Shown: positions 1-5,562 of the stretch, piece by piece
How positions within the stretch are numbered: the stretch's first letter is position 1
Layout of the letters: each line of letters begins with the position of its first letter
From: Desulfobacteraceae bacterium
Lineage (GTDB): Bacteria > Desulfobacterota > Desulfobacteria > Desulfobacterales > UBA11574
NCBI GenBank assembly: GCA_002868985.1
Contig: PKTV01000125.1
Location: forward strand, 1-5,562
Length of the DNA: 5,562 nt
Direction of reading: 5' to 3'
Translations under genes and position numbers: made by a program
The notes under the pieces: model-generated
Databases searched by the model: none
What the model was told of the DNA's origin: nothing
The model's input: the letters and a program-made list of their open reading frames with translations, nothing else

Positions 1-726
1 AAGAGCACCGGCCACACGGACACCCGCCTTTAAATGTTCACAACCATAACCTTCAAGGGAAAGGGTTTTGAATTGAGCAACAAGCCTCTCACGTCCCCTA
101 CCGAACTTAAATGCGGTGTCAGATAAAAAGGTTATGGATCGGTCCGCCATGGCATTTAGAATCGGTGAAAAAAACCGGTCGCTTTTGGACGATTCCGGCA
201 AGAGAACTTCGCTGGGCGATATTCGAAGTGTCTCGTCAACAACCGAATTCATATCATGGGACTCCGTAACCCGGAAAACTCCGGTTGAAATATCCAAATA
301 GCTGAGTCCGGCAGTATCATCGCTGCGGGCCAGAGCAAGAACATAATTATCTGACTTTTCATCCAGTAGTTCATTGTCAAGGATCATACCCGGAGTGATA
401 ACACGTACGACTTCCCTTTTGACCAAACCTTTAGCCAGGGCAGGATCCTCGACCTGATCACAAATTGCAACTTTGTAACCCTGGTCTATAAGACGGGCGA
501 TATACCCCTGGACAGCCTTGTACGGCACACCGCACATGGGAATCGGAAATTCATCTTTCTTGTTCCTGGAAGTTAAGGTGATTTCAAGGGCCTTGGATGC
601 AACTTCGGCATCCTCAAAAAACATTTCATAAAAATCTCCCATCCTGTAAAAGAGTATCGTATCCGCATACTTTTCCTTGATGGACAGATACTGTTTGATC
701 ATGGGAGTTTTCTTCAAATGTTTCAT
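1..726 (-). CDS. mutS: DNA mismatch repair protein MutS, N-terminal part (runs off the left edge)
   Basis: MutS recognises mismatches and small loops in newly replicated DNA and recruits MutL. The frame is open from the ATG at 726 to the window edge, giving 242 codons without a break, roughly the first quarter of a protein usually near 850-900 residues. The mismatch-reading motif GDFYEMF is at residues 30-36, with Phe32 and Glu34 as the wedge Phe and its partner Glu. Domain I continues through TSRNKK, PMCGVPY and GYKVAICDQVEDP to the junction KREVVRVITPG. The connector domain then begins (NYVLALA, GLSYLDISTG) and reaches the edge. The start is chosen because MKHLKKTPMIKQYL matches the usual MutS N-terminus. 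The ribosome site is weak (GAGA close to the ATG). A 198-base gap holding a palindromic repeat separates it from the lapA-like gene upstream, so it may have its own promoter. The ATPase and clamp domains are not visible here. Confidence 0.97.
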   Translation of the reverse strand, partial: MKHLKKTPMIKQYLSIKEKYADTILFYRMGDFYEMFFEDAEVASKALEITLTSRNKKDEFPIPMCGVPYKAVQGYIARLIDQGYKVAICDQVEDPALAKGLVKREVVRVITPGMILDNELLDEKSDNYVLALARSDDTAGLSYLDISTGVFRVTESHDMNSVVDETLRISPSEVLLPESSKSDRFFSPILNAMADRSITFLSDTAFKFGRGRERLVAQFKTLSLEGYGCEHLKAGVRVAGAL

Positions 727-744
727 ATGTCTCAAACAAATAAA

Positions 745-821
745 ATCACGAAAACACGAAAAAAAGAAAGCACAAAAACCATCATCTTTTCCGTGTTTTC
801 GAATTTTCGTACTTTCGTGAT
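745..821. repeat. AT-rich imperfect palindrome of CACGAAA units
   Basis: The two ends are inverted copies: 18 bases at 745-762 match the reverse complement of 804-821 at 16 of 18 positions. Pairing continues less perfectly towards a centre near 783. The arms are made of short reiterated units resembling CACGAAAA. A transcript of either strand could fold into a long AU-rich hairpin. It lies 18 bases upstream of the mutS start, between the lapA-like stop and mutS. I infer a dispersed intergenic repeat of the REP/MITE-like kind. A role in transcript ends or in mutS expression is possible but not shown. Confidence 0.7.
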
Positions 822-864
822 AAAAATTTTTAGGTTTCCCCGATTCAGCTTCAATGAAGACGGG
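821..864 (-). terminator. Possible weak terminator after the lapA-like gene
   Basis: Read on the minus strand, a CCCG...CGGG stem (861-864 with 838-841) encloses a small CTTC-ATT-GAAG hairpin (849-859). About six bases further on comes a run of A followed by five T (822-831). The stem is short, the loop is asymmetric and the T run is not directly adjacent, so this is a poor match to an intrinsic terminator. It is listed because its position, about 60 bases past the lapA-like stop, is where one would be expected. Confidence 0.25.
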
Positions 865-924
865 ATCTCCGTTACACTATGACCGGTATGTACACCTTTA
901 TTTTTTAAAGAATTAATCAAAGAT

Positions 925-1299
925 TTAGGTCGTGCCGGTTATGTTTTGATCTTCGGGCGCTGTTTTGCTGTTAAACGCGCTACCCTTTAATGAATCAATC
1001 TCTTTTTTAAGTACTGAAATTTCTTCCAGTTGAGAAGTGGCTGCGGCGTTTAAATTTTTGATTGTCTTTTTCGATTTGAATCGTTCAGAAAGACTGATGA
1101 AAGAAGCGACCAAAAACCCTGCGAGAAAAAAAATAAGAAAATAGACGGCATTTGGTAATTCCTTAATCTGAAAAGGTTCCGTAAAGAAAAGATTTATCTG
1201 AATGCCTTGTTTTGCCAAAAAATAATCTTTGTTTGAAAAAAAGATAATTGCGATAAAGCCGAGAAAGATTATCCAGAGAACGAGCTTAACTTTTTTCAT
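925..1299 (-). CDS. LapA-domain (DUF1049-like) small inner-membrane protein
   Basis: This 124-residue protein has the layout of LapA/DUF1049 proteins. A short basic start (MKKVK) precedes a first membrane helix at about residues 6-21. A periplasmic stretch of about 30 residues (22-49) follows, then a second helix at about 50-70. A cytoplasmic tail contains a charged heptad-like segment (about 73-106, with LEEISVLKKEIDSLKG) that should form a coiled coil, and it ends in a polar tail. In Escherichia coli, LapA acts with LapB in controlling lipopolysaccharide synthesis. No lapB is seen here, so only the domain type is assigned. The start is supported by AAGGAG at 1306-1311, six bases before the ATG. 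It begins 17 bases after the HIT stop, so it is probably co-transcribed with the HIT gene and UPF0280. Confidence 0.75.
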   Translation of the reverse strand: MKKVKLVLWIIFLGFIAIIFFSNKDYFLAKQGIQINLFFTEPFQIKELPNAVYFLIFFLAGFLVASFISLSERFKSKKTIKNLNAAATSQLEEISVLKKEIDSLKGSAFNSKTAPEDQNITGTT

Positions 1300-1316
1300 T
1301 TTTATCTCCTTTAGTT

Positions 1317-1802
1317 TCAGCTTGTTAAATCAATTTTATCAAAGTATGGCTTTAGATTATTGCAAGTGGCCTGCAAATGCTCCGGTATGACACGTACATC
1401 GGCAAATACGGTCAAGGCATTGGTATCACCGAACCACCTTGGGACAATATGGAAATGGAGGTGCTCTTCAACACCGGCGCCTGCCACTTTCCCAAGGTTA
1501 AGCCCAACGTTGAAGCCGTCTGGATTCATCACCTTTTTTAATATCCCCACAGACTTCTCAACGGTCTCAAGAAGATCTCCCATTTCGTTTTTACTCAACT
1601 GTTCCAGCAAGGACAAATGACGGGTTGGGGCGACCAGCAGATGGCCGTTGATGTACGGATATTTATTCATAACGACCATCGTTACCTTTCCTTTGTATAA
1701 GGTCAGGTTATCCTGATCTGAAAGCGCTCTGCAAAAAATACATCCCTTTTCCTTTTCGCCCAGAATATATTCCATACGCCAGGGCGCCCACATGGTTTTC
1801 AT
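1317..1802 (-). CDS. HIT-family protein, probable Ap4A phosphorylase/hydrolase
   Basis: This is a 161-residue histidine-triad protein. The triad HLHFHIV occupies residues 114-119, with His114, His116 and His118; His116 should be the nucleotidylated nucleophile. Other family features are MWAPWRMEYI at 4-12, a CIFC pair (Cys21, Cys24) likely to bind zinc, NGHLLVAP at 52-59, GFNVGLNLG at 96-104 and PRWFGDTN at 121-128. The WAPWRMEY, GFNVGLNLG and HxHxHxVPRWxGDxN signatures resemble, from memory, the mycobacterial Ap4A phosphorylase Rv2613c more than short Hint proteins. The likely reaction is cleavage of diadenosine tetraphosphate, though the exact substrate and hydrolase versus phosphorylase activity are inferred. 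The start has GAGGAG (1811-1816) eight bases upstream. The gene lies 63 bases after UPF0280 and 17 before the lapA-like gene. Confidence 0.88.
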   Translation of the reverse strand: MKTMWAPWRMEYILGEKEKGCIFCRALSDQDNLTLYKGKVTMVVMNKYPYINGHLLVAPTRHLSLLEQLSKNEMGDLLETVEKSVGILKKVMNPDGFNVGLNLGKVAGAGVEEHLHFHIVPRWFGDTNALTVFADVRVIPEHLQATCNNLKPYFDKIDLTS

Positions 1803-1865
1803 ATGATATACTCCTCATCCGGTGTTTGGTGTTACCTGTCCATCTACCCTTTTCAAGCTCAAAAC

Positions 1866-2645
1866 TCAACCCTTTTCTAATCTAAGCGGTACGACTTTCA
1901 GGTCACCCCAAATACCGACGTCATCACCGATAATGACGACGATTCCCCTAACGCCTTCAATATGTTTCCCAAAATCGATGGCCGGCTGGATTTGGGTTTT
2001 CGATGTTACTCGATTTCCGATGGACGTTGCAGCGGCATCAGCAAGGGAACAAGAGTCTGACACCACACAGACGGCATCCGCCTTTCCAAGGCTTAACGAA
2101 TGGCCAACGGTTCCCGATGACGTGCATATGGATATCGGTTTCTTCCTTGATTCAACACAAATTCCAATACGCAAGCTTAAAGGAGAGGCACCCGCAAAAA
2201 TACCGATGGTAAAAGGATTATCCAACCTTAAAAAGACATCCCCACCATTTTCCACTACCACTTCATCGCTATGTTTTAGCAGACCGCTTCCCACATGTTC
2301 GGCAACTGCACCGGCAACTGCTGCCATTGGGCCGACGCCGGCCTTTTCACCCGCAAGCGCCATCTCATTGATAATCATCGATTCAGGACCCTGGACACGC
2401 CATGGCTTTAGCGTCCGAGCAAATTCAGGATACCTTTTTATGTAGCTTTCTATATATCCTCTCTTTTCTAAAATCAGCTCCCTTGTAATGCCTTCGAGGG
2501 GTTTTAAAGCTTGTACAAATAGATCTGTTTCTTTAACGGTGACTCTGAAATCGACCAGATGGTCTTTTAAGACCAGATTTCGATAAGACCGCTTCTGAGA
2601 TTTAAATTTTTCGTTTTGCTTATGCGGATGTTTGGATTTTTTCAT
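1866..2645 (-). CDS. UPF0280 family protein (ApbE-like fold, function unknown)
   Basis: This 259-residue protein matches UPF0280, a family known mainly from archaea and anaerobic bacteria and related in fold to ApbE flavin transferases. Visible family blocks are GPMAAVAGAVAEHV (about 105-118), VVVENGGDVFLRL (about 129-141), ICTSSGTVGHSLSLGKADAV (173-192) and SLADAAATSIGN (about 200-211). The ENGGD and SSGTVGHS blocks correspond to cofactor-binding parts of ApbE-like proteins, but I would not claim flavin transfer. The first 20 residues are strongly basic, with no signal peptide or membrane segment, so it should be cytoplasmic. The ribosome site before the ATG at 2645 is weak. It is the first gene of a probable operon with the HIT and lapA-like genes and follows a possible promoter at 2681-2689. 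Confidence 0.88.
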   Translation of the reverse strand: MKKSKHPHKQNEKFKSQKRSYRNLVLKDHLVDFRVTVKETDLFVQALKPLEGITRELILEKRGYIESYIKRYPEFARTLKPWRVQGPESMIINEMALAGEKAGVGPMAAVAGAVAEHVGSGLLKHSDEVVVENGGDVFLRLDNPFTIGIFAGASPLSLRIGICVESRKKPISICTSSGTVGHSLSLGKADAVCVVSDSCSLADAAATSIGNRVTSKTQIQPAIDFGKHIEGVRGIVVIIGDDVGIWGDLKVVPLRLEKG

Positions 2646-2669
2646 ACTGAGTGCTCTAATTCATAAATA

Positions 2670-2697
2670 CGATGACGCATTTTATAACAGGTCATCG
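2670..2697 (-). promoter_or_regulatory. Possible extended -10 promoter inside a 7-bp inverted repeat
   Basis: On the minus strand TGTTATAAA (2689 to 2681) fits an extended -10 element (TG, one base, then TATAAA). No good -35 is seen, which an extended -10 can tolerate. The element sits between perfect inverted 7-mers CGATGAC (2670-2676) and GTCATCG (2691-2697). Transcription would start near 2674, leaving a leader of about 30 bases before the UPF0280 ATG. The repeat could be an operator for a dimeric regulator. This rests on pattern only. Confidence 0.35.
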
Positions 2698-2720
2698 CAT
2701 TCAACATGGCGAAGAATCGT

Positions 2721-2857
2721 AAAAGTGACTAAAGTTTGAAGTGAGCTAAAGTGAGCTAAAGTTGTGGAATCCGCCTACGGCGAAGCCAATTTAAACAATG
2801 GTAGAATACCTTAACTTTAGACACTTTAGTTCACTTTAGGCACTTTAAACTTTTTTA
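2721..2857. repeat. Intergenic palindromic element with CTAAAGTGA-type arms
   Basis: The left arm (2721-2763) and right arm (2813-2856) are inverted copies about 43 bases long, differing by a few substitutions and one-base gaps. Each arm holds three or four reiterations of a unit like CTAAAGTGA. Between them is a roughly 50-base centre that contains a small CGCC-TAC-GGCG hairpin (2772-2782). The outer edge of the right arm overlaps the dGTPase TAA stop (2855-2857). It fills the space between the dGTPase and UPF0280 genes. I infer a dispersed REP/MITE-like element that may also stabilise or end the upstream operon transcript. There is no coding capacity and no transposase. Confidence 0.75.
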
Positions 2858-4024
2858 CTTGCTGGTAATTTCCGGTCGCATATCTTCAGGACACTGTCTT
2901 AAAAAATACTGATCTGTCATGCCGGCGATAAAATCCCTGACGATTTCCTCTTTACAGTGATTTTGAATATAATCTTCAGACATATCTTCCAAAAAACCCT
3001 TAAATATCACGGATGAACGATTTTCATTTTCAATATCATCAAGATACTTTTCAAAAAGTATCCCGAAAAGTGTTTTTATGGTGTCTGTCTCTTTTTTTAT
3101 TTTTGGGTTCATGTAGATACGCTCAAGGTTGAAATCCTTCAGTCGCTTTAATGCTTCGGATATTTTCTGACTGAAAGCAATGTAAGTGTTTTGAAAGCTG
3201 GTGTTGATAACATCTGTGACAAGATGATAAACAATGGTTCCGTTTGTATTCCCGAGAACATCCACACTCTCTTTTGGAAGATCAGATCGTTTAATCATAT
3301 TGAGCCGGATGGCATCCTCTATGTCACGACCGATGTAGCTGATCGTATCTGCCATCCGGACCACACATCCTTCCAGAGTCATGGGCATGAGTTGGGGCAA
3401 AGGATTTTCCTTTTTCAGCACCATCTCATTTTCTAGCATTTCAAATGTCTTGTTTCGCTCAGGTTTAAGAATCTGATTATGGACTTCTCCATCATGACAA
3501 AGTATCCCGTCCAGAGTCTGAAGGCACAGATTCCATCCTTTACCCTTTCGTTCTACACGGTCTAAAAACTGAACGCTCTGAACGTTGTGGTGGAAATCAC
3601 CAATACCGCTGGCTCTGCAAAGTTCGGATAAAAACCTTTCGCCGTCGTGTCCAAAGGGGGTATGCCCGATATCATGACCCAACGCAATGGCTTCGATTAA
3701 ATCCTCGTTTAACCCCAGATAACGTCCAATGCTTCTTGCAATTTTAGACACCAGTTGAACATGCAGAACCCGGTGTGTAATGTGATCATGGTGAATCAGA
3801 TAAAAGACCTGGGTTTTGTCGATATATCTTGTGTAGGCCCGCGAATGCAGAATACGATCCACATCCACTGAAAACGTCTGGCGATATCCCTCTTCAAGAC
3901 GCGCATCATGGACTCGGCGCATTCCGGTGTTACTCAATGTGGCCACCGGTGACAATATCTCGGCTTCCCGCTCTTTCAGCGCCAGGCTGATGACGTTAAG
4001 ATTTTGGTCTTTAAATGTGTCCAT
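2855..4024 (-). CDS. dgt: dGTP triphosphohydrolase-like HD-domain protein
   Basis: This protein should hydrolyse deoxynucleoside triphosphates (typically dGTP) to the nucleoside and tripolyphosphate in the cytoplasm, shaping dNTP pools. Its 389 residues fit the usual length of dGTPase-like proteins. It opens with a typical N-terminus leading to DRILHSRAYTRYIDKTQVF (56-74). HD metal ligands are visible: His84 in THRVLHV, His117-Asp118 in GHDIGHTPFGHDGE (116-129) and Asp226 in RMADTISYIGRDIEDA. The catalytic-region His121 and His126 and the FHHNVQSVQ segment (144-152) are also present. The C-terminal half is helical, as in the family. The ATG at 4024 overlaps the end of the ATP-grasp gene by 14 bases. 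It lacks a well-spaced Shine-Dalgarno (only GGAG 13 bases away), which suggests translational coupling. The stop codon is embedded in the arm of a palindromic repeat. Substrate specificity cannot be read from sequence. Confidence 0.93.
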   Translation of the reverse strand: MDTFKDQNLNVISLALKEREAEILSPVATLSNTGMRRVHDARLEEGYRQTFSVDVDRILHSRAYTRYIDKTQVFYLIHHDHITHRVLHVQLVSKIARSIGRYLGLNEDLIEAIALGHDIGHTPFGHDGERFLSELCRASGIGDFHHNVQSVQFLDRVERKGKGWNLCLQTLDGILCHDGEVHNQILKPERNKTFEMLENEMVLKKENPLPQLMPMTLEGCVVRMADTISYIGRDIEDAIRLNMIKRSDLPKESVDVLGNTNGTIVYHLVTDVINTSFQNTYIAFSQKISEALKRLKDFNLERIYMNPKIKKETDTIKTLFGILFEKYLDDIENENRSSVIFKGFLEDMSEDYIQNHCKEEIVRDFIAGMTDQYFLRQCPEDMRPEITSK

Positions 4025-4802
4025 TCTCGATCATACGCTCCATAAGTTTGATGTAATCCATTCCTGCCTTGCGAAATCCTTCTTTCCCGTATTTCATATT
4101 GGCCTCAAGAACATAAAGTGCTCCGTTATCGTCAACGATGTCGATCCCAACATCATTCCACTGACATTTTCGTGCAGTATCCAGGGCAAGATCAAGAACC
4201 TTTTGCGGAACAGGGTCGAAACTGATGGTAGCACCAACTGCGACATTGCTTCTGAAATCATCGGGAGGCGCGATGCGCCAGTAGGCATGCACAATCTCGT
4301 TTCCAATAACCACCACTCGAATATCTCGGTCCGACGGTATATATTCTTGGATATATGCCACGGTTGTCAGGCTGCAGTATGATAAAAGGTCTTCCGGGTT
4401 GCGTATCAAGTATACGCCTCTTCCCATTGCCGATCCCCTTGGAATTTTGGCGATAAATGGAAATTTAAAATGATTGTGAATTTTGCTTTTTTGGCGCTTC
4501 CCATAAAATACCCTCGTTTTAGGATGTGGTATTTCGAGAAGATCAAACAAGGCGGTCTGCTTGATCTTGTCCTGTACACATTTGTAGTTATGATAACTGG
4601 GAAATGTTTCTTTTCCCATGGCGTCAAACAGTTCGGCATAGAACGTGGTCGGATAGTATATTTTTCGGGCATTGCGGATCATGCCCGCTTCTTCGGGGCT
4701 GTAATCACTGAAATTCGGCCGAACACCAAGGGTAATGACATTTTTACAGTCTTTGAGGCGGGCCTCAAGCGCGATAACTTTTTTAGATTTTTTCCATGTC
4801 AT
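4011..4802 (-). CDS. RimK-like ATP-grasp ligase, substrate unknown
   Basis: ATP-grasp enzymes join a carboxylate, activated as acyl phosphate, to an amine or similar nucleophile. This 263-residue protein has a short N-terminal domain (about 1-75, with NVITLGVRPNFSDYSPEE) followed by the ATP-grasp fold. QDKI is at 77-80. The nucleotide Lys119 is followed by a glycine-rich loop, RGSAMGRGV (122-130). The hinge is IQEYIP (151-156), and DIRVVVIG (160-167) and Trp175-Arg176 follow. Asp221 lies in GIDIV, and the metal-binding pair Glu233/Asn235 in LEANMKYG. All key residues look intact. The order of motifs is closest to RimK/glutathione-synthetase-like ligases, but the substrate is not evident. The ATG at 4802 overlaps the Mut7-C stop as ATGA and has no Shine-Dalgarno, so reinitiation is likely. 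Its end overlaps dgt by 14 bases. Confidence 0.85.
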   Translation of the reverse strand: MTWKKSKKVIALEARLKDCKNVITLGVRPNFSDYSPEEAGMIRNARKIYYPTTFYAELFDAMGKETFPSYHNYKCVQDKIKQTALFDLLEIPHPKTRVFYGKRQKSKIHNHFKFPFIAKIPRGSAMGRGVYLIRNPEDLLSYCSLTTVAYIQEYIPSDRDIRVVVIGNEIVHAYWRIAPPDDFRSNVAVGATISFDPVPQKVLDLALDTARKCQWNDVGIDIVDDNGALYVLEANMKYGKEGFRKAGMDYIKLMERMIENGHI

Positions 4803-5266
4803 TTAAATAATCTTTTTATAATGTCACGACTCCGCTGAATATGGCTTCCAGACCAGTATATTCGTCGGCAATGACTGCACGTGTGGAACGCGTCCTGGGT
4901 TTCCCAGATATAATCAGGGACCTTTCCCCGAACAGCATTTTTTTCAACCCACCGGATCGATGCGTTGCACTGGATGCATCTTGAAAAAGGTCGTATATCC
5001 TCCTTTGCAATGCCCAGCGCTAAAACGACTTCCCGAAGCTGTTCAAATGGATGGTTCGAAGATATAAAAATACGCTCTTTTGCGATGTTCATGTTCCGGA
5101 TTCGTTTTGTGCGGGTGAGCAAGATTCGGCCTTTCGCTGTATCAATCAATTTTTCTCCGGCAACATTTGCCGCATAAACGGTATCAAAGCCGAGTATTCG
5201 AAGCCATTTCGAGAGCTTCCCCAACGTCATCTCTGCAACAAAACGTATCTCATTTGCACTATCCAT
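4799..5266 (-). CDS. Mut7-C RNase-domain protein with zinc ribbon
   Basis: This 155-residue protein matches the Mut7-C family (COG1656), a PIN-like putative RNase domain fused to a zinc ribbon. The N-terminal block FVAEMTLGKLSKWLRILGFD (9-28) and GRILLTRTKRI (46-56) are the PIN-like part. The C-terminal part has Cys97/Cys100 (RCIQCN) and Cys130/Cys133 (CSHCRRIYWSGSH), four cysteines for one zinc, with VRGKVPDYIWET between them as is typical. Family members usually have Asp in the first block (FIVDxxLGKL) and in LLTRDxxL. Here Glu12 and Thr53 stand at those places, so nuclease activity is doubtful. The start at 5266 lies just before the first conserved block and has only a weak ribosome site (GGA). 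It is the first gene of the operon with the ATP-grasp and dGTPase genes and overlaps the next gene by ATGA. Confidence 0.88.
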   Translation of the reverse strand: MDSANEIRFVAEMTLGKLSKWLRILGFDTVYAANVAGEKLIDTAKGRILLTRTKRIRNMNIAKERIFISSNHPFEQLREVVLALGIAKEDIRPFSRCIQCNASIRWVEKNAVRGKVPDYIWETQDAFHTCSHCRRIYWSGSHIQRSRDIIKRLFK

Positions 5267-5380
5267 TGTTCCATAAATTGGAAATTCTGCGCTATTTATT
5301 GCAAAAAACGTAATCGTTTAAACAAATCGATTTCATTGGTCTTCGCTTTCAGCTACGCCCAACGAGAAGGAGCTTCAGGT
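5267..5380. other. Divergent intergenic region between the Mut7-C gene and the small ORF
   Basis: This AT-rich 114-base gap must hold the promoters for the leftward Mut7-C operon and, if real, for the rightward small ORF. Candidate -35-like TTGCAA (5299-5304, palindromic, so readable on both strands) and AT-rich stretches are present. No pair with a good -10 at standard spacing stands out on either strand, so no promoter is called. The right end holds the ribosome site of the small ORF. Confidence 0.4.
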
Positions 5381-5497
5381 ATGATTAAATTTTTGGCTGG
5401 AAGCTGTCTGGGTGGATTAGGGACCATTTTGAAAGAGCCATCGGCGATTTATCTTTATGGATTAAAGTCCCTTTTAGAGCAGAGACCTTATGAATAG
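5381..5497 (+). CDS. Small 38-residue protein of unknown function
   Basis: A short plus-strand gene, divergent from the Mut7-C operon. Support is a strong Shine-Dalgarno, GAAGGAG at 5366-5372, eight bases before the ATG, and a compact reading frame ending in TAG at 5495-5497. The same frame is open further upstream, but that part is antisense to the Mut7-C gene and has no comparable ribosome site, so the ATG at 5381 is preferred. The N-terminus (MIKFLAGSCLGGLGTIL) is hydrophobic and glycine-rich and could associate with a membrane, although about 14 residues is short for a full helix. A more polar part follows with YLYGLKSLLEQRPYE. There is one Cys (Cys9). I do not recognise the family and assign no function. 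It could be a chance frame; the ribosome site is the main argument that it is real. Confidence 0.55.
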   Translation: MIKFLAGSCLGGLGTILKEPSAIYLYGLKSLLEQRPYE

Positions 5498-5562
5498 CCC
5501 GGGCAGGTTCTTTCATTACGAGCCCTTATTCACGAGTTCTTTCAGCAAAAATTTAATTATAC

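Noticed and set aside
732..920. Minus-strand 62-codon frame between the lapA-like gene and mutS
   Set aside because: It starts close to the lapA-like stop without a convincing ribosome site, and its second half is the translated CACGAAA palindrome, giving a low-complexity Phe/Val-rich tail. It is better explained as repeat DNA.
1803..1865. Short GGTGTT direct repeat and AACTCAA-like repeats between UPF0280 and the HIT gene
   Set aside because: Only a few bases each and easily due to chance. The clear feature there is the HIT ribosome site at 1811-1816.
1822..2445. Long 207-codon plus-strand frame
   Set aside because: It is antisense to UPF0280, rich in Ser/Thr/Pro with no recognisable domain, while the minus strand has clear family motifs throughout.
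3927..4382. Plus-strand 151-codon frame
   Set aside because: It is antisense to the dGTPase and ATP-grasp genes, both of which keep intact catalytic motifs here, and it has no recognisable domain of its own.
5051..5380. Upstream in-frame extension of the small plus-strand ORF
   Set aside because: Most of it is antisense to the Mut7-C gene and it lacks a good ribosome site, whereas the ATG at 5381 has GAAGGAG at ideal spacing.
5498..5562. GCCCGGGC palindrome (5497-5504) and 9-base direct repeat GTTCTTTCA (5507-5515, 5536-5544) after the small ORF
   Set aside because: There is no stem-loop with a T run to support a terminator, and the direct repeat is too short and isolated to call an attachment site. 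The neighbouring sequence lies outside the window.
1..5562. Defence island, CRISPR or mobile element
   Set aside because: No transposase, integrase, cas gene, spacer-repeat array or tRNA was seen. The HD dNTPase alone does not make this a defence locus.

Overview
The window looks like ordinary chromosome from an anaerobic Gram-negative bacterium. My best guess is the sulfate-reducing Desulfobacterota (Desulfobacterales-like). The grounds are family content (a UPF0280 protein, a Mut7-C RNase-type protein, a two-helix LapA-domain protein), moderate AT-leaning composition and intergenic palindromes built from short CACGAAA and CTAAAGTGA units. This placement rests on remembered family distribution, not on a search.

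All six larger genes lie on the minus strand, so transcription runs from high to low coordinates. The first group (5266 to 2855) is a tightly coupled three-gene operon: a Mut7-C/zinc-ribbon protein, a RimK-like ATP-grasp ligase that overlaps it by ATGA, and a dGTP triphosphohydrolase-type HD protein that overlaps the ligase by 14 bases. It ends in a large imperfect palindrome (2721-2856) whose right arm runs into the dGTPase stop codon.

The second group (2645 to 925) is UPF0280, then a HIT protein closely resembling Ap4A phosphorylase, then a small LapA-domain membrane protein. A possible extended -10 promoter inside an inverted repeat lies just upstream of UPF0280. A second AT-rich palindrome (745-821) separates this group from mutS. 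Only the first 242 codons of mutS are in the window (726 to 1), continuing past the left edge.

On the right, divergent from the Mut7-C gene, a 38-codon plus-strand small ORF (5381-5497) has a strong Shine-Dalgarno and no family I recognise.

Functionally, several genes concern nucleotides: dNTP hydrolysis (dGTPase), dinucleoside polyphosphate turnover (HIT) and mismatch repair (MutS). The ligase and the Mut7-C protein have no assigned substrate. No mobile element, CRISPR array, rRNA or tRNA was seen. The strongest leads for something new are the coupled Mut7-C/ATP-grasp/dGTPase operon, the unassigned small protein and the two palindromic repeat families.
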